Shown: piece after piece, positions 7,123-16,645 of the stretch | How positions within the stretch are numbered: the first letter of the stretch is position 1 | Layout: every line of letters starts with the position of its first letter | Origin: Acidobacteriaceae bacterium | GTDB lineage: Bacteria; Acidobacteriota; Terriglobia; Terriglobales; Acidobacteriaceae | Direction of reading: 5' to 3' | Length of the DNA stretch: 32,801 nt | Assembly: GCA_003135475.1 (NCBI GenBank) | Contig: PLBW01000200.1 | Coordinates: 1-32,801 of the forward strand | The notes under the pieces: model-generated | What the model was told of the DNA's origin: nothing | Seen by the model: only the letters and a program-made list of their open reading frames with translations | Databases searched by the model: none | Translations under genes and position numbers: made by a program

Positions 7123-7250
7123 GGCAGTTGCCAGTAGTCAGTTGCCAGTTACCAGTGGTTTAGTTGTCAGCCTGGAATTGTCATCCCGAGCGGAGTCGAG
7201 GGATCTGCGGTCGGCGGTCAAGCTATCAGCTATCAGCTAAGACTTGAGCC
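7123..7250. repeat. Cluster of dispersed intergenic repeats
   Basis: Three adjacent repeat types fill the gap after the carboxyltransferase. Tandem-like CAGTTGCCAGT / CAGTTACCAGT words lie at 7125-7170. A 32-base element at 7179-7210 starts TGTCATCCCGAG and ends GGGATCTGCGG; its interrupted inverted relative is at 1929-1985. A short AGCTATCAGCTATCAGC tract lies near 7222-7240. No coding potential is seen. Confidence 0.65.
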
Positions 7251-7304
7251 GCGTGGCGGCACCGAGGCTAAGAACAAATACAATCCAAGGGTCACGCAAA
7301 ATAT

Positions 7305-7679
7305 ATGCTCTATGACATTGACAGAAATCTGGTGACCACGGTTCCGCACGAAACTGAGTACCGAGCTTGGATATCCAATCTGTCCGACAAGGATCTGGCT
7401 GGGATTCGCAAACAGCTGACGCGAATGATAACCGATTCCGATATCCACACCTCGAGCTGGATGCCAGGTGAGGATTGGACGGGCACGCCATTCGAACCAA
7501 TATACGAAACTGCGTGCGGACAAAGTTTTCAGAAAGCGGGCTGGTGTTTCGGACTGATCCTTTGGGAGCTAATGATGGAGCGGGAAGAAGCTTGGTGCTT
7601 CATAAAGGATCCCGACCGCGAGATTCTCGGCACTACATACTTTCGGGTGCCTGATCTCGACGATAGGACTGGCGGTTAG
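7305..7679 (+). CDS. Hypothetical protein, 124 residues
   Basis: No family recognised. The ORF starts at ATG 7305 and ends in TAG. The protein is acidic and tryptophan-rich (AWISNL, SSWMPGEDWTGTPFEPIYETACGQ, AGWCFGLILWELMMEREEAWCF) with no signal peptide, membrane segment or known motif. The middle pattern 'W.PGEDWTGTPFEPIY' looks like a folded enzyme-free domain rather than random translation. By eye its base composition is less GC-rich than its neighbours. It is preceded by a repeat cluster, which suggests acquisition into the catabolic block. No ribosome binding site of normal spacing is visible. Confidence 0.6.
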   Translation: MLYDIDRNLVTTVPHETEYRAWISNLSDKDLAGIRKQLTRMITDSDIHTSSWMPGEDWTGTPFEPIYETACGQSFQKAGWCFGLILWELMMEREEAWCFIKDPDREILGTTYFRVPDLDDRTGG

Positions 7680-7699
7680 TGTCGCACTACTAACACTGA

Positions 7700-8572
7700 A
7701 TGGCTGACGTGTTCAAACTCATCGAATGTCCGCGCGATGCGTGGCAAGGACTGCCTGGGCAGATCCCCACCTCTGTCAAGGTCGAGTACCTGAAAGCCTT
7801 GATTGCTGCGGGATTCAAGCACATTGATGCCGTGTCGTTCGTCTCTCCCAAGGCCATTCCACAGATGGCCGACTCGGAGACGGTGATGAGCGAGCTCGAT
7901 CCGCCAGATGACGTCGAGATCATCGCCATCGTGGTGAACGAGCGCGGGGCCGAACGGGCCATCGCCACCGATGCGGTGCGCACCCTGGGCTTTCCCTACT
8001 CTCTGTCGCCGACATTCCTGAAGAACAACCAGAACCAGACGCTGGAGGAAAACCTAGACATCCTGGAAAAAGTGAAGGAGAAAGCCGACGAGGGCGGGCT
8101 CGATACGATAGCCTACATCTCGATGGCGTTCGGCAATCCCTATGGCGATCTGTGGAACGTCGACGAGTTGATTGAAGGGATCAGCCTGCTTGCCGATATG
8201 GATTTGCAGGCCATTTCGCTAGCCGATACGGTGGGATTGGCCACCCCGCAGCAGATCGCCGACTTGCTAGGCCCGGTGCTGGAGAAATTCGACGGCGTCG
8301 AGATTGGCGTGCATCTGCACAGCCGTCCGGACGATGCGGCGGCAAAAGTTCTGGCCGCTTATGATGCCGGTTGCCGGCGATTCGACTCCGCCATCGGCGG
8401 CATGGGCGGCTGCCCCTTTGCGCAGGACGTGCTGGTGGGCAATATCCCCACCGAGAAATTGCTGGAAGCGTTGAAGGGCCGAGGCGCCGACTTGCCACTG
8501 AAGAAGCCGATTACGGAACCGCTCCGCCAGGCGCTGGAGATCGCAAGCAAGTTCAGCGGGCCCAAGATGTAG
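7700..8572 (+). CDS. Hydroxymethylglutaryl-CoA lyase
   Basis: 290 residues, HMGL-like TIM barrel. It cleaves HMG-CoA into acetoacetate and acetyl-CoA, the last step of leucine breakdown. Catalytic and metal-binding residues are present: Arg12-Asp13 in IECPRDAWQ (canonical form GPRDGLQ), His205 and His207 in VHLHSRPDDA, and the loop cysteine Cys238 in GGMGGCPFA. The variant ECPRDAWQ N-terminus places it in a divergent branch of the family. The downstream methylglutaconyl-CoA hydratase-like gene and the upstream carboxyltransferase support the leucine assignment over homocitrate synthase-type alternatives. No strong Shine-Dalgarno is visible before ATG 7700. Confidence 0.87.
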   Translation: MADVFKLIECPRDAWQGLPGQIPTSVKVEYLKALIAAGFKHIDAVSFVSPKAIPQMADSETVMSELDPPDDVEIIAIVVNERGAERAIATDAVRTLGFPYSLSPTFLKNNQNQTLEENLDILEKVKEKADEGGLDTIAYISMAFGNPYGDLWNVDELIEGISLLADMDLQAISLADTVGLATPQQIADLLGPVLEKFDGVEIGVHLHSRPDDAAAKVLAAYDAGCRRFDSAIGGMGGCPFAQDVLVGNIPTEKLLEALKGRGADLPLKKPITEPLRQALEIASKFSGPKM

Positions 8573-8579
8573 AAGAACA

Positions 8580-8605
8580 GTGGTCAGTTGCCAGTTGCCA
8601 GTTGA
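8580..8605. repeat. Short CAGTTGCCAGTTGCCAGTTG repeat
   Basis: GTGGTCAGTTGCCAGTTGCC... lies just after the HMG-CoA lyase stop codon and belongs to the same word family as 7125-7170. Confidence 0.55.
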
Positions 8606-8665
8606 ACTACGCATAATGCAGCGTGGAAAGGAACGGGCGGCAAGCCATCACGTACGATCTTGCTC

Positions 8666-9463
8666 ATGCCGAAACAACCTAACTCCTACACGACTCTCAC
8701 TCTCGACTCCGACGGCCGTGTTGCGACCATCACCCTGAACCGGCCGGATAAGCGCAACGCCATCAGCTACGAACTCATTGGCGAGCTGTTGCGCGCCCTG
8801 GACGAGATCGAGCAATCGGCTGCGCAAATCGTTATCCTGACGGGTGCGGGCAAAGCGTTCTGCTCGGGCATGGATCTGGACAATTTGCGCTCCATCACCG
8901 TCCGCAGCGAGGAAGAAAGCCGGGCCGACTCCGCCACCATGGCGCGCCTGTTTCGCACTTTGTATGAGTTCCCCAAGGTCACCATCGCCGCCGTGAACGG
9001 CGCCGCGGTGGCTGGCGGCTGCGGATTGGCGACCCTCTGCGATTTCACCCTGGCTTCTTCCGAAGCCAAGTTCGGCTATACCGAGGTCCGGATTGGCTTC
9101 GTGCCGGCGATTGTTTCGGCCTTCCTACTGCGCCAGGTCGGCGAGAAGCACGCGCGCGACCTGCTGCTCACCGGCCGAATCATTGGCGCCGAAGAAGCCT
9201 TGCGCATGGGGCTGGTCAACGAGATAGTTGCACCCGAGAAGCTTCTGGGACGCGCCCGCGATCTGGCGGCCAGCCTGCTGAGCAACAGTCCCGCCTCGCT
9301 ACTGGCGACCAAGCGCCTGCTCACGCACTACGCGTCGGAGAGTCTCGACCGGGAGATCGCGGCCGCCGTGGAGGAGAACGCGCGCATCCGCAGGACGGCC
9401 GATTTCCGGGAGGGTGTAAGCTCGTTTCTGGAGAAGCGAAATCCGCGCTGGACAGGAAAATAG
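8666..9463 (+). CDS. Enoyl-CoA hydratase family, methylglutaconyl-CoA hydratase-like
   Basis: 265 residues from ATG 8666 (an upstream in-frame TTG at 8660 adds two codons). Crotonase motifs: LNRPDKRNAISYELI, TGAGKAFCSGMDLDNL (oxyanion hole), NGAAVAGGCGLATLCDF and FGYTEVRIGFVPAIVSAFLLRQVG. The second catalytic Glu is kept in YTEVRIG; the first is Gly in GGCGLA. The 'EV.IG..PAIVS..LLR' stretch replaces the common 'PGAGGTQRL' and resembles LiuC-type enzymes, which hydrate 3-methylglutaconyl-CoA to HMG-CoA. That matches the HMG-CoA lyase gene directly upstream. The exact substrate remains an inference. Confidence 0.84.
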   Translation: MPKQPNSYTTLTLDSDGRVATITLNRPDKRNAISYELIGELLRALDEIEQSAAQIVILTGAGKAFCSGMDLDNLRSITVRSEEESRADSATMARLFRTLYEFPKVTIAAVNGAAVAGGCGLATLCDFTLASSEAKFGYTEVRIGFVPAIVSAFLLRQVGEKHARDLLLTGRIIGAEEALRMGLVNEIVAPEKLLGRARDLAASLLSNSPASLLATKRLLTHYASESLDREIAAAVEENARIRRTADFREGVSSFLEKRNPRWTGK

Positions 9464-9668
9464 CTGGTGGAGATCCTGGCGAACTCATCCAGTTCGGACC
9501 ATAAGTCCCCGGCAAGCGAGTGGGATTGTCCAGAGGCACAAGCCACTTGCGATAGAATTGGCGGTGCCTTAAGCTGCAATAAGCGTGAGCGGAATAGCGC
9601 CACGTCTCTGTTGTCACGAAGCGTCGCTTCAAGCATTATTCACTGTCAGAGTTTCACCAGGGAGAGTC

Positions 9669-10781
9669 ATGATGACATTTCGTCCGCATTCCATCGTAGC
9701 GGTAATGCTGTTTTCCACTATGATCTACGCCCAATCCTCGTCACCGGCCTCGAAGCCGCAGGCGGCGCCCGCTGCGGCCAAGGCGTCCAGCAGTTATGCC
9801 GCTTATCCCTTAATGAGCCAAGCGGCCGAGGAGCGTGCCAGGAAGCTTTTTGAAATGTTCAAAGCTGGCCAGGGGAGCGCGATTTGGGCTACGTATTCGG
9901 CGGAAACCAAAAAGCATGCCGACGAGGAGCGGAAATTTGTAGCCACGCTCGCGCAGTTGAAAGCAAAACTGGGCGCTGAGACAAAGGTGGTGGCGGAGAA
10001 TACCGCTCCCTACATGCTGAAACGAGTTACGGTTTACTCGCGGCTGTCGGAATTCGCCAACGCCAAGGTTCAGGTGGCGACCGTGATCATGATCAACGAG
10101 GATGGCCCCACCGATGGTTTCGCGGTCAGACCGCTATCATCGCCTCCCGAAGGCCATAATGCCGGCTACAAGGACACCACCAAGTTGAAGCTACCCTTCT
10201 CCGGCCAGTGGCTCGTGGACCAAGGTGGCCACGGCGTCTTTTACAACATCTATCAGATGACCGACGATCGGCAGTTTGCCATGGATTTTGTTCTGCTGAA
10301 GGATGGGAGTCTTTTTGAGGGCGACGCGACCAAGAACGAACAGTTCTACTGCTTTGGCCAGCCGGTGTTGGCCCCGGCCGACGGTAGGGTGGTTCGAGTG
10401 GTAAATGACATCGGCGACAACGCGCCCGGCAAGCCCACTCAGGAAACTCCCAATGGAAACATGATTCTGATCTCGCACAACGACCACGAATACTCGCTGC
10501 TGACGAACCTCAAGCAAAACAGCGTTAAGTGGAAACATGACGACATGGTCAAGCAAGGTGATCCGGTGGGAGAGTGCGGTAACTCGGGCAATTCGATCGC
10601 TCCCAAAGTACACTACCAATTGCAGAATTCGATCGGGTTCCCCACCGTCGAGTCGTTGCCAGCGCAATTTGTTGACTACATCGCAGACGGCAAGCCAGTG
10701 CCTGTAGGTGAGGTGGTACGAGGGCAGATGGTCAGCAACGCACCTGCTTCCAGCAACTCTCCACCGCCGGAGAAAAAATAA
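9669..10781 (+). CDS. Secreted LytM/M23-fold protein with degenerate metal site
   Basis: 370 residues from ATG 9669, chosen because GGGAGAG precedes it. A signal peptide (SIVAVMLFSTMIYA then QSSS) follows. Residues about 50-155 form an unassigned alpha/beta domain resembling DUF3887-type regions. Residues about 195-320 are the LytM fold (QFAMDFV, VLAPADGRVV, KQGDPVGECGNSGNS, PKVHYQLQ). Of the usual M23 zinc and catalytic residues, Asp206 and His315 remain. The HxxxD histidine position is Gln202, the 'HL' histidine is Asn280 (LLTNL), and the first His of HxH is Lys313. Endopeptidase activity is therefore doubtful; a binding or activating role like the EnvC/NlpD LytM proteins is possible. Confidence 0.82.
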   Translation: MMTFRPHSIVAVMLFSTMIYAQSSSPASKPQAAPAAAKASSSYAAYPLMSQAAEERARKLFEMFKAGQGSAIWATYSAETKKHADEERKFVATLAQLKAKLGAETKVVAENTAPYMLKRVTVYSRLSEFANAKVQVATVIMINEDGPTDGFAVRPLSSPPEGHNAGYKDTTKLKLPFSGQWLVDQGGHGVFYNIYQMTDDRQFAMDFVLLKDGSLFEGDATKNEQFYCFGQPVLAPADGRVVRVVNDIGDNAPGKPTQETPNGNMILISHNDHEYSLLTNLKQNSVKWKHDDMVKQGDPVGECGNSGNSIAPKVHYQLQNSIGFPTVESLPAQFVDYIADGKPVPVGEVVRGQMVSNAPASSNSPPPEKK

Positions 10782-10910
10782 GGCTTCGGATGCGATCCAG
10801 GTGCTGTCGTCTCTGCGGCCTATTTCATGGGTGGTCGTGTCTCCAGCCGAGTGGGTGCCAGGTTGAAAGCTGAAGACAGGCAGTCTCGACGTACACGCTC
10901 GGAAGCTCAA

Positions 10911-11321
10911 GTGTACGAGACCAGGTTTCGGGTGCGCTATGCGGAGACCGACCAGATGGGTGTGGTCTATCACTCCAACTTTGTCATCTGGTTTGAGGTG
11001 GGGCGGGTAGAGATGCTGCGCCAGATGGGCTTCACCTACAGCGAAATGGAAAAGCAGGACGGCACACACATCGCCGTCGTGGACATGCGCTGCCGCTACA
11101 AGGTCCCGGCCCGCTACGATGACATGGTCACCATCCGCACGCGCCTGGTCAACGTGCGCGATTCCCTGCTGCATTTCGGCTACGAGGTGGTGCGCGACGA
11201 AGACGGCATCATGCTGGCCGAGGGTGAGACCGTGCACCTGGTGGTGGATTCTGAATTCAAACGAATCCCACTGCCGCAAAAGTACCTGGCGTCGTTTTTG
11301 AAGGCGGCGGGGAAAAACTGA
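10911..11321 (+). CDS. Acyl-CoA thioesterase, 4HBT (YbgC/FadM) family
   Basis: 136 residues of hotdog fold starting at GTG 10911, which has GGAAG five bases upstream and gives the normal family length. An upstream ATG at 10827 would add a basic, low-complexity 28-residue extension with no ribosome binding site. The catalytic motif is RYAETDQMGVVYHSNFVIWFEVGR, with the nucleophile/base Asp in 'ETDQMG' and the Tyr-His-Ser-Asn segment that packs on the CoA ester. Members hydrolyse short- or medium-chain acyl-CoAs; the substrate is not predictable here. It lies between the LytM-like gene and histidine ammonia-lyase. Confidence 0.85.
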   Translation: MYETRFRVRYAETDQMGVVYHSNFVIWFEVGRVEMLRQMGFTYSEMEKQDGTHIAVVDMRCRYKVPARYDDMVTIRTRLVNVRDSLLHFGYEVVRDEDGIMLAEGETVHLVVDSEFKRIPLPQKYLASFLKAAGKN

Positions 11322-11399
11322 GGCCAGCGGCGAGTGGGACGCCCGCCACCAGCCACACTGGAATTGCGATGGTGACTCAAAACTGACCCTTACTTCAGA

Positions 11400-12956
<1,557 letters not shown>

Positions 12957-13114
12957 AGATGCTACGCACCAACCCGCCGTATCCAGAGATGGCTTCGGTC
13001 TTATCGAGCGCACCCTCGGTGACCCGCGTAGCCAAAAGAAGGCTAGAACGGGGCACCCAGATTAGGCTCTCGCAGGTATCTACTCCCACTGACCAACGTA
13101 CCCGGCAAAGGAAA

Positions 13115-13146
13115 TCCCCACCCAAGCAAAAGAAGCTCGGGTGGGG
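13115..13146. repeat. CCCCACCC / GGGTGGGG inverted repeat
   Basis: CCCCACCC (13116-13123) and GGGTGGGG (13139-13146) form an 8-bp stem around AAGCAAAAGAAGCTC. It lies between the convergent hutH and S74-protein genes and could act as a transcript end or be part of a dispersed repeat. Confidence 0.45.
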
Positions 13147-13181
13147 CATCCGGCCGGGCCACCCGGCAGAGAAGAGAACTA

Positions 13182-13217
13182 GTGCGGCGGAACTCGATTC
13201 ATTGAGTTCCGCCGTAC
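13182..13217. terminator. Bidirectional terminator-like hairpin
   Basis: CGGCGGAACTC (13185-13195) pairs perfectly with GAGTTCCGCCG (13204-13214) around an 8-base loop, and the stem extends further with one mismatch. It lies 13 bases past the stop codon of the minus-strand S74 gene and downstream of hutH. There is no long U-run on either side, so it may be a stability hairpin rather than a classical intrinsic terminator. Confidence 0.5.
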
Positions 13218-13229
13218 ACGTATTCAGAG

Positions 13230-15806
13230 TTACTGCAAACCGCCGTTGGCGCCTGGAGTCGTCCGCGGCGGATTGTCCGAGGCAACCTTCATCTGCGTCG
13301 CGACGTAGGATTCCAGCTTCGACAGACGCTCCTGCAACGAGGCGTTCTGCTGTTGCAGTTGCAGCTTCAGGCCGTCGATCTCATGCCGCTGCGTTTTGAT
13401 CTGCTGAAGCTGGGTTTGGAGTTCGTCCTGCTGCGCCGTAACTACCTTGTGCTGCTTCTGCAATTCGCTCAGCAGCATGGGAGCGAGCAACTGATACTTC
13501 ACCGAGTAGGGCTGACCGTCTTTGTCGTACACCGCCATCTCGGGATAGACCTTGGCCACTTCCTCGGCGATCAGGCCGTATTGCTGCAGGTGTGATCCAT
13601 CGTCGTACTGCGGCTTGTAGAAGAAGGTGACCGGCCGCAATTGGAACAGCTTGCTGCTGCTGTCGCCCATGTCGAGAATCTGCTCCTTGAAGCGGCGTGA
13701 GGACGGTGTGCAAGTATATCCGGCTGTTCCCCAGAGCTTTCCGTTAACATCGACACAGACAACATAGTTGGGCACCATCCCAGGGGCCGAGTTGTAGATG
13801 CCCGCGATGTAGGCGACGTTTTGCTGGCGGTCGAGGGAACCCTGGGTTCCGATGCGGATCGCGTTGCTTTCCGTGCCGGAGATAGCGCCTCCATTGCCGA
13901 TGTAGATGTCGCTGCTGCCAGTTTTATTGCTGGCGCCAGAGTCGGCTCCGAAGAAACTATTGTAACTTGCACAGATTCCGCCGAGACAGGTGCTTTGGCT
14001 CCCCGAATTACCTCCATAAAAACTGTTTGAGTACCCACTTGTATGTCTGACGCCACTAAACCAGCCCGTGAAGGTATTATTTTGGCCATCCACGTCCATA
14101 GTACCAGCGGCGTAGCCCGTGTAGGTGTTCCCGGCTCCACTGGCGTTGCCAGAACCGGCGAAAGCGCCAGTGAAGACGTTAACGCCTCCGGTTGTGTTGC
14201 CGACGCCGGCTAGCCAGCCATTGTAGGTGTTGAGAGTTCCGCTGTTGCCGCCAACGCCACCGTAGCCAGACCCGTAGCCGCTAAATGTGTTGCCATAGCC
14301 GGTCGCGGTGAAGCCAGACTGATATCCTACAAACGTATCTTGGGTGGCGGTGGCGGCGGCGTTGAAGCCAGCCTGGTAGCCGAGGAAGGTGTTAAAGCTG
14401 GCGGTCGTGTTGGCAAAACCAGACTGATAGCCGTAAAAGACATTGTTGTCTGCGCTGTTGACCAAACCAGATTGGTAGCCGGAGAAGGTGTTGTTATTGC
14501 CGTGGTTACCGGCACCGGCTTCCTGGCCAAGAAAGGCGTTGAAGTTTCCGACGTTACCGCCACCGGCTGCCTGGCCAAGAAAGGTGTTGGAGTTTCCTTT
14601 GTTACTGTAACCAGACGTGTCGCCGAAAAATGAGTTGTTTTGGCCTGCGACGTCACCCGCGCCCGCCACGTTTCCGACGTAGGTGCCCCCGTAGCCGATC
14701 CTATGGTTTTGGCATGCCGAGGCGCCGACGCAGGTGTTGAAAGCGGCGATGTTGTCACGGCCAGCTAAGGCGCCCACCATGGTGTTGGCGTTGCCGCTCA
14801 CATTGGCAGAGCCGGCAAAATATCCGTTGTACGTGTTGGCGACGCTGCCGGCGGAGGCGTTGCTGAAACCAGCGCTGAAGCCGGTGAAGGTGTTAAAAGA
14901 CCCGTTTTGCTGAAATAAGCTAGGGCCACCAGCAGACCAGCCAAGGAACAAATTGGTGCTACCCCCTGGAGCCGGGTTAATGAAGGGATTCGTGTGGACG
15001 GCCACGATTCTCGTCTCGGGATTGCCAATGTCGTACCATTTCCGCGCGTTGATTTCGCCGCCGTTGGGGCCGATGCCGCCCACATCGAGAGGCTTTGAGG
15101 GAGTCGTGGTCAAGATGCCTATATAACCGTTAGTGGCCCCAGTGGTGGACTCCCAGATTGTCGAGGGACAGATGCCGAAACCAGGGGGACGCCAGAACAG
15201 TATGAAATTGTTGCTCGCGGGGCAGGGTGCTTTAGAAGAACCGCCGGTACCTTTGCCGTTCGCAGTGCTGCCTGCCTTCCCGGCGGTGCTCAATGCGTTC
15301 ACCGCGATCCCTGCATCGCTCGATCCGCTACCGGACCCATCCGACGGCGGGGCCTTGACGAACGCCGACGCGGGCAGTCCGCCCAGGGTCTCGGCTTCGT
15401 GCGCTTTGAAGGCGTAGGGCACGCTCACCAGCAGCACGCGCGCCTGCTCAGCTTCTCCCTGCACCTGCACTCCCAGCCATCGCTGCTCTTGTTGCAAGAA
15501 CAGGTCATCCGGTAATCCTGTGGCTGTGGTGCTGCCCAGAATCACGTTGTATTGGCCATTGGCGTCAGGCATGACGTTTTGCGTCTCCATCCAGACGGCG
15601 GCGCCGCCATCTTGCTGCTTGTAGATGGAGAAGGTGACGCCGACGGCGGTGGAAGACGAGAGGGCCGCGCCCTGCGCGTCCTTCAAGGTTCCGCTGTAGC
15701 GAACGAGGTTGGGAACAGATGTGGTTGCTGTTTGTTGGGCTGAGCAGATGGAGATGGACAAAAAGGTGGCGAAAGCAAGAACGATGGTCGTGCGAAAACG
15801 GCGCAT
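13230..15806 (-). CDS. Large secreted repeat protein with C-terminal S74 chaperone domain
   Basis: 858 residues. A signal peptide (TIVLAFATFLSISICSAQQ) is followed by a globular N-terminal domain (about 28-140; PNLVRYSGTLKDAQG through SVPYAFKAHEAETLGG). A Gly/Asn/Ser-rich stretch then contains about 20 copies of 'N-[TS]-F-x-G-x-x-[AS]-G' spaced 15-25 residues. The C-terminus is an S74 intramolecular chaperone domain (about 702-790) starting SSRRFKEQI, which resembles the self-cleavage site of phage endosialidase tails, and ending in a coiled coil (about 780-835, KQHKVVTAQQDELQTQLQQ). Such architecture implies a trimeric beta-helix-like surface fibre. AAAGGAG at 15813-15819 supports ATG 15806. 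The ligand is unknown. Confidence 0.85.
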   Translation of the reverse strand: MRRFRTTIVLAFATFLSISICSAQQTATTSVPNLVRYSGTLKDAQGAALSSSTAVGVTFSIYKQQDGGAAVWMETQNVMPDANGQYNVILGSTTATGLPDDLFLQQEQRWLGVQVQGEAEQARVLLVSVPYAFKAHEAETLGGLPASAFVKAPPSDGSGSGSSDAGIAVNALSTAGKAGSTANGKGTGGSSKAPCPASNNFILFWRPPGFGICPSTIWESTTGATNGYIGILTTTPSKPLDVGGIGPNGGEINARKWYDIGNPETRIVAVHTNPFINPAPGGSTNLFLGWSAGGPSLFQQNGSFNTFTGFSAGFSNASAGSVANTYNGYFAGSANVSGNANTMVGALAGRDNIAAFNTCVGASACQNHRIGYGGTYVGNVAGAGDVAGQNNSFFGDTSGYSNKGNSNTFLGQAAGGGNVGNFNAFLGQEAGAGNHGNNNTFSGYQSGLVNSADNNVFYGYQSGFANTTASFNTFLGYQAGFNAAATATQDTFVGYQSGFTATGYGNTFSGYGSGYGGVGGNSGTLNTYNGWLAGVGNTTGGVNVFTGAFAGSGNASGAGNTYTGYAAGTMDVDGQNNTFTGWFSGVRHTSGYSNSFYGGNSGSQSTCLGGICASYNSFFGADSGASNKTGSSDIYIGNGGAISGTESNAIRIGTQGSLDRQQNVAYIAGIYNSAPGMVPNYVVCVDVNGKLWGTAGYTCTPSSRRFKEQILDMGDSSSKLFQLRPVTFFYKPQYDDGSHLQQYGLIAEEVAKVYPEMAVYDKDGQPYSVKYQLLAPMLLSELQKQHKVVTAQQDELQTQLQQIKTQRHEIDGLKLQLQQQNASLQERLSKLESYVATQMKVASDNPPRTTPGANGGLQ
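13890..14975 (-). repeat. Tandem coding repeat (NTFxGYxAG units)
   Basis: About 20 degenerate units such as NTFLGYQAG, NTFSGYQSG, NVFYGYQSG and NTYTGYAAG are encoded in sequence. They are imperfect at DNA level, so they are an old protein repeat rather than a recent tandem duplication. A stack of beta-solenoid turns in a fibre is the likely structure. Confidence 0.75.
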
Positions 15807-16211
15807 AAGGTTCTCCTTTGTGGAACCAAGGTGAAATAGGTTGTGGGGCCCCTGAGAAAGGCGCCCTTGCTACGTTCTGTAGCCCGGCCCGAGCGAGTGG
15901 AACTCTCACGTCGCGCACTGCCAGCTAATGCTCAATGGAATACAGTGCCTTGGCTCGCAAAGGAGAAGGTTTGCGATGCGGGCGCCGCCGGGAGTCAAGG
16001 ACGACGAGAGCGGCGCTGACTTCAGTAGGGCCCAGGGGAAAGGCGTTCTTTACTCCTGCCGCTCCGCGAAACAATCAGCGGATACCATGCAAGAGTTCCC
16101 TGCCTAAATTCCTGCAACTGAATGCTTGCTCACCCACGGCTCGAAAGGGGGTACGAGCTGTCGTACGTAAATGGGGCCGAATAGCGAAATTTCTCGGCCA
16201 AGAGTGAGAAC

Positions 16212-16240
16212 ATAGTGTTCCCTGTTTGTCAAGATGTCAA
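16212..16240 (-). promoter_or_regulatory. Candidate sigma70 promoter for the S74 gene
   Basis: On the minus strand a perfect TTGACA (16235-16240) is followed after 17 bases by CACTAT (16212-16217), a weak -10. A second TTGACA lies at 16227-16232, giving a tandem -35 arrangement. The distance to the S74 start would imply a leader of about 400 bases. Confidence 0.3.
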
Positions 16241-16426
16241 GCACTTTTTTGACAGGATTTTAACAATTAAAGCCGGGATGAGACGTGAGTGCCTGAAAGC
16301 GACAAAGCATTCCGCCGGTACCGCTCCCCCTGGGACGACAAACTGAAGGGCAGGTGCGTGGGCAGCAAAAATCCTCGCCTGAGAAACCGCCGTACAATCC
16401 ACGCCAGTAACCAGCCGCCCACCCTG

Positions 16427-16457
16427 CTGACACGGTGGGCCCTCCCTGCTTTACAAT
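16427..16457 (+). promoter_or_regulatory. Candidate promoter for the penicillin-binding protein gene
   Basis: CTGACA (16427-16432), a 19-base spacer and TACAAT (16452-16457). A GCCCACC/GGTGGGC inverted repeat (16417-16423 and 16434-16440) straddles the -35 box and could be an operator. The spacer is longer than ideal. Confidence 0.3.
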
Positions 16458-16645
16458 AAGGACTGCTCTGGAGCCGTTCTTAAACCTCGTCGATTCGGGC
16501 GCCGGTTTTGCTGTGCCCGAGGGTTGGATCGCGTCCTCGGATGCCGAAAGTTTCGAGGATTTCCTTAGGAAACCCGCATCTGGAGATAACGGAAAGCGCC
16601 GCATCGCCGTCTTAGAGAGAGCGGCTTCTCTGCTTATTCATAACT

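Larger units (their letters stand above)
15807..16645. other. Long divergent intergenic region between the S74 protein and PBP genes
   Basis: 839 bases without a gene I can support; ORFs of 75-115 codons here lack ribosome binding sites and family features. It holds candidate promoters for both flanking genes (16212-16240 minus, 16427-16457 plus). Its length leaves room for regulatory RNA, but I see no recognisable structure. Confidence 0.5.

Noticed and set aside
15935-16207. 90-codon plus-strand ORF in the long intergenic region
   Set aside because: No ribosome binding site, compositionally Arg-rich, no recognisable family or motif.
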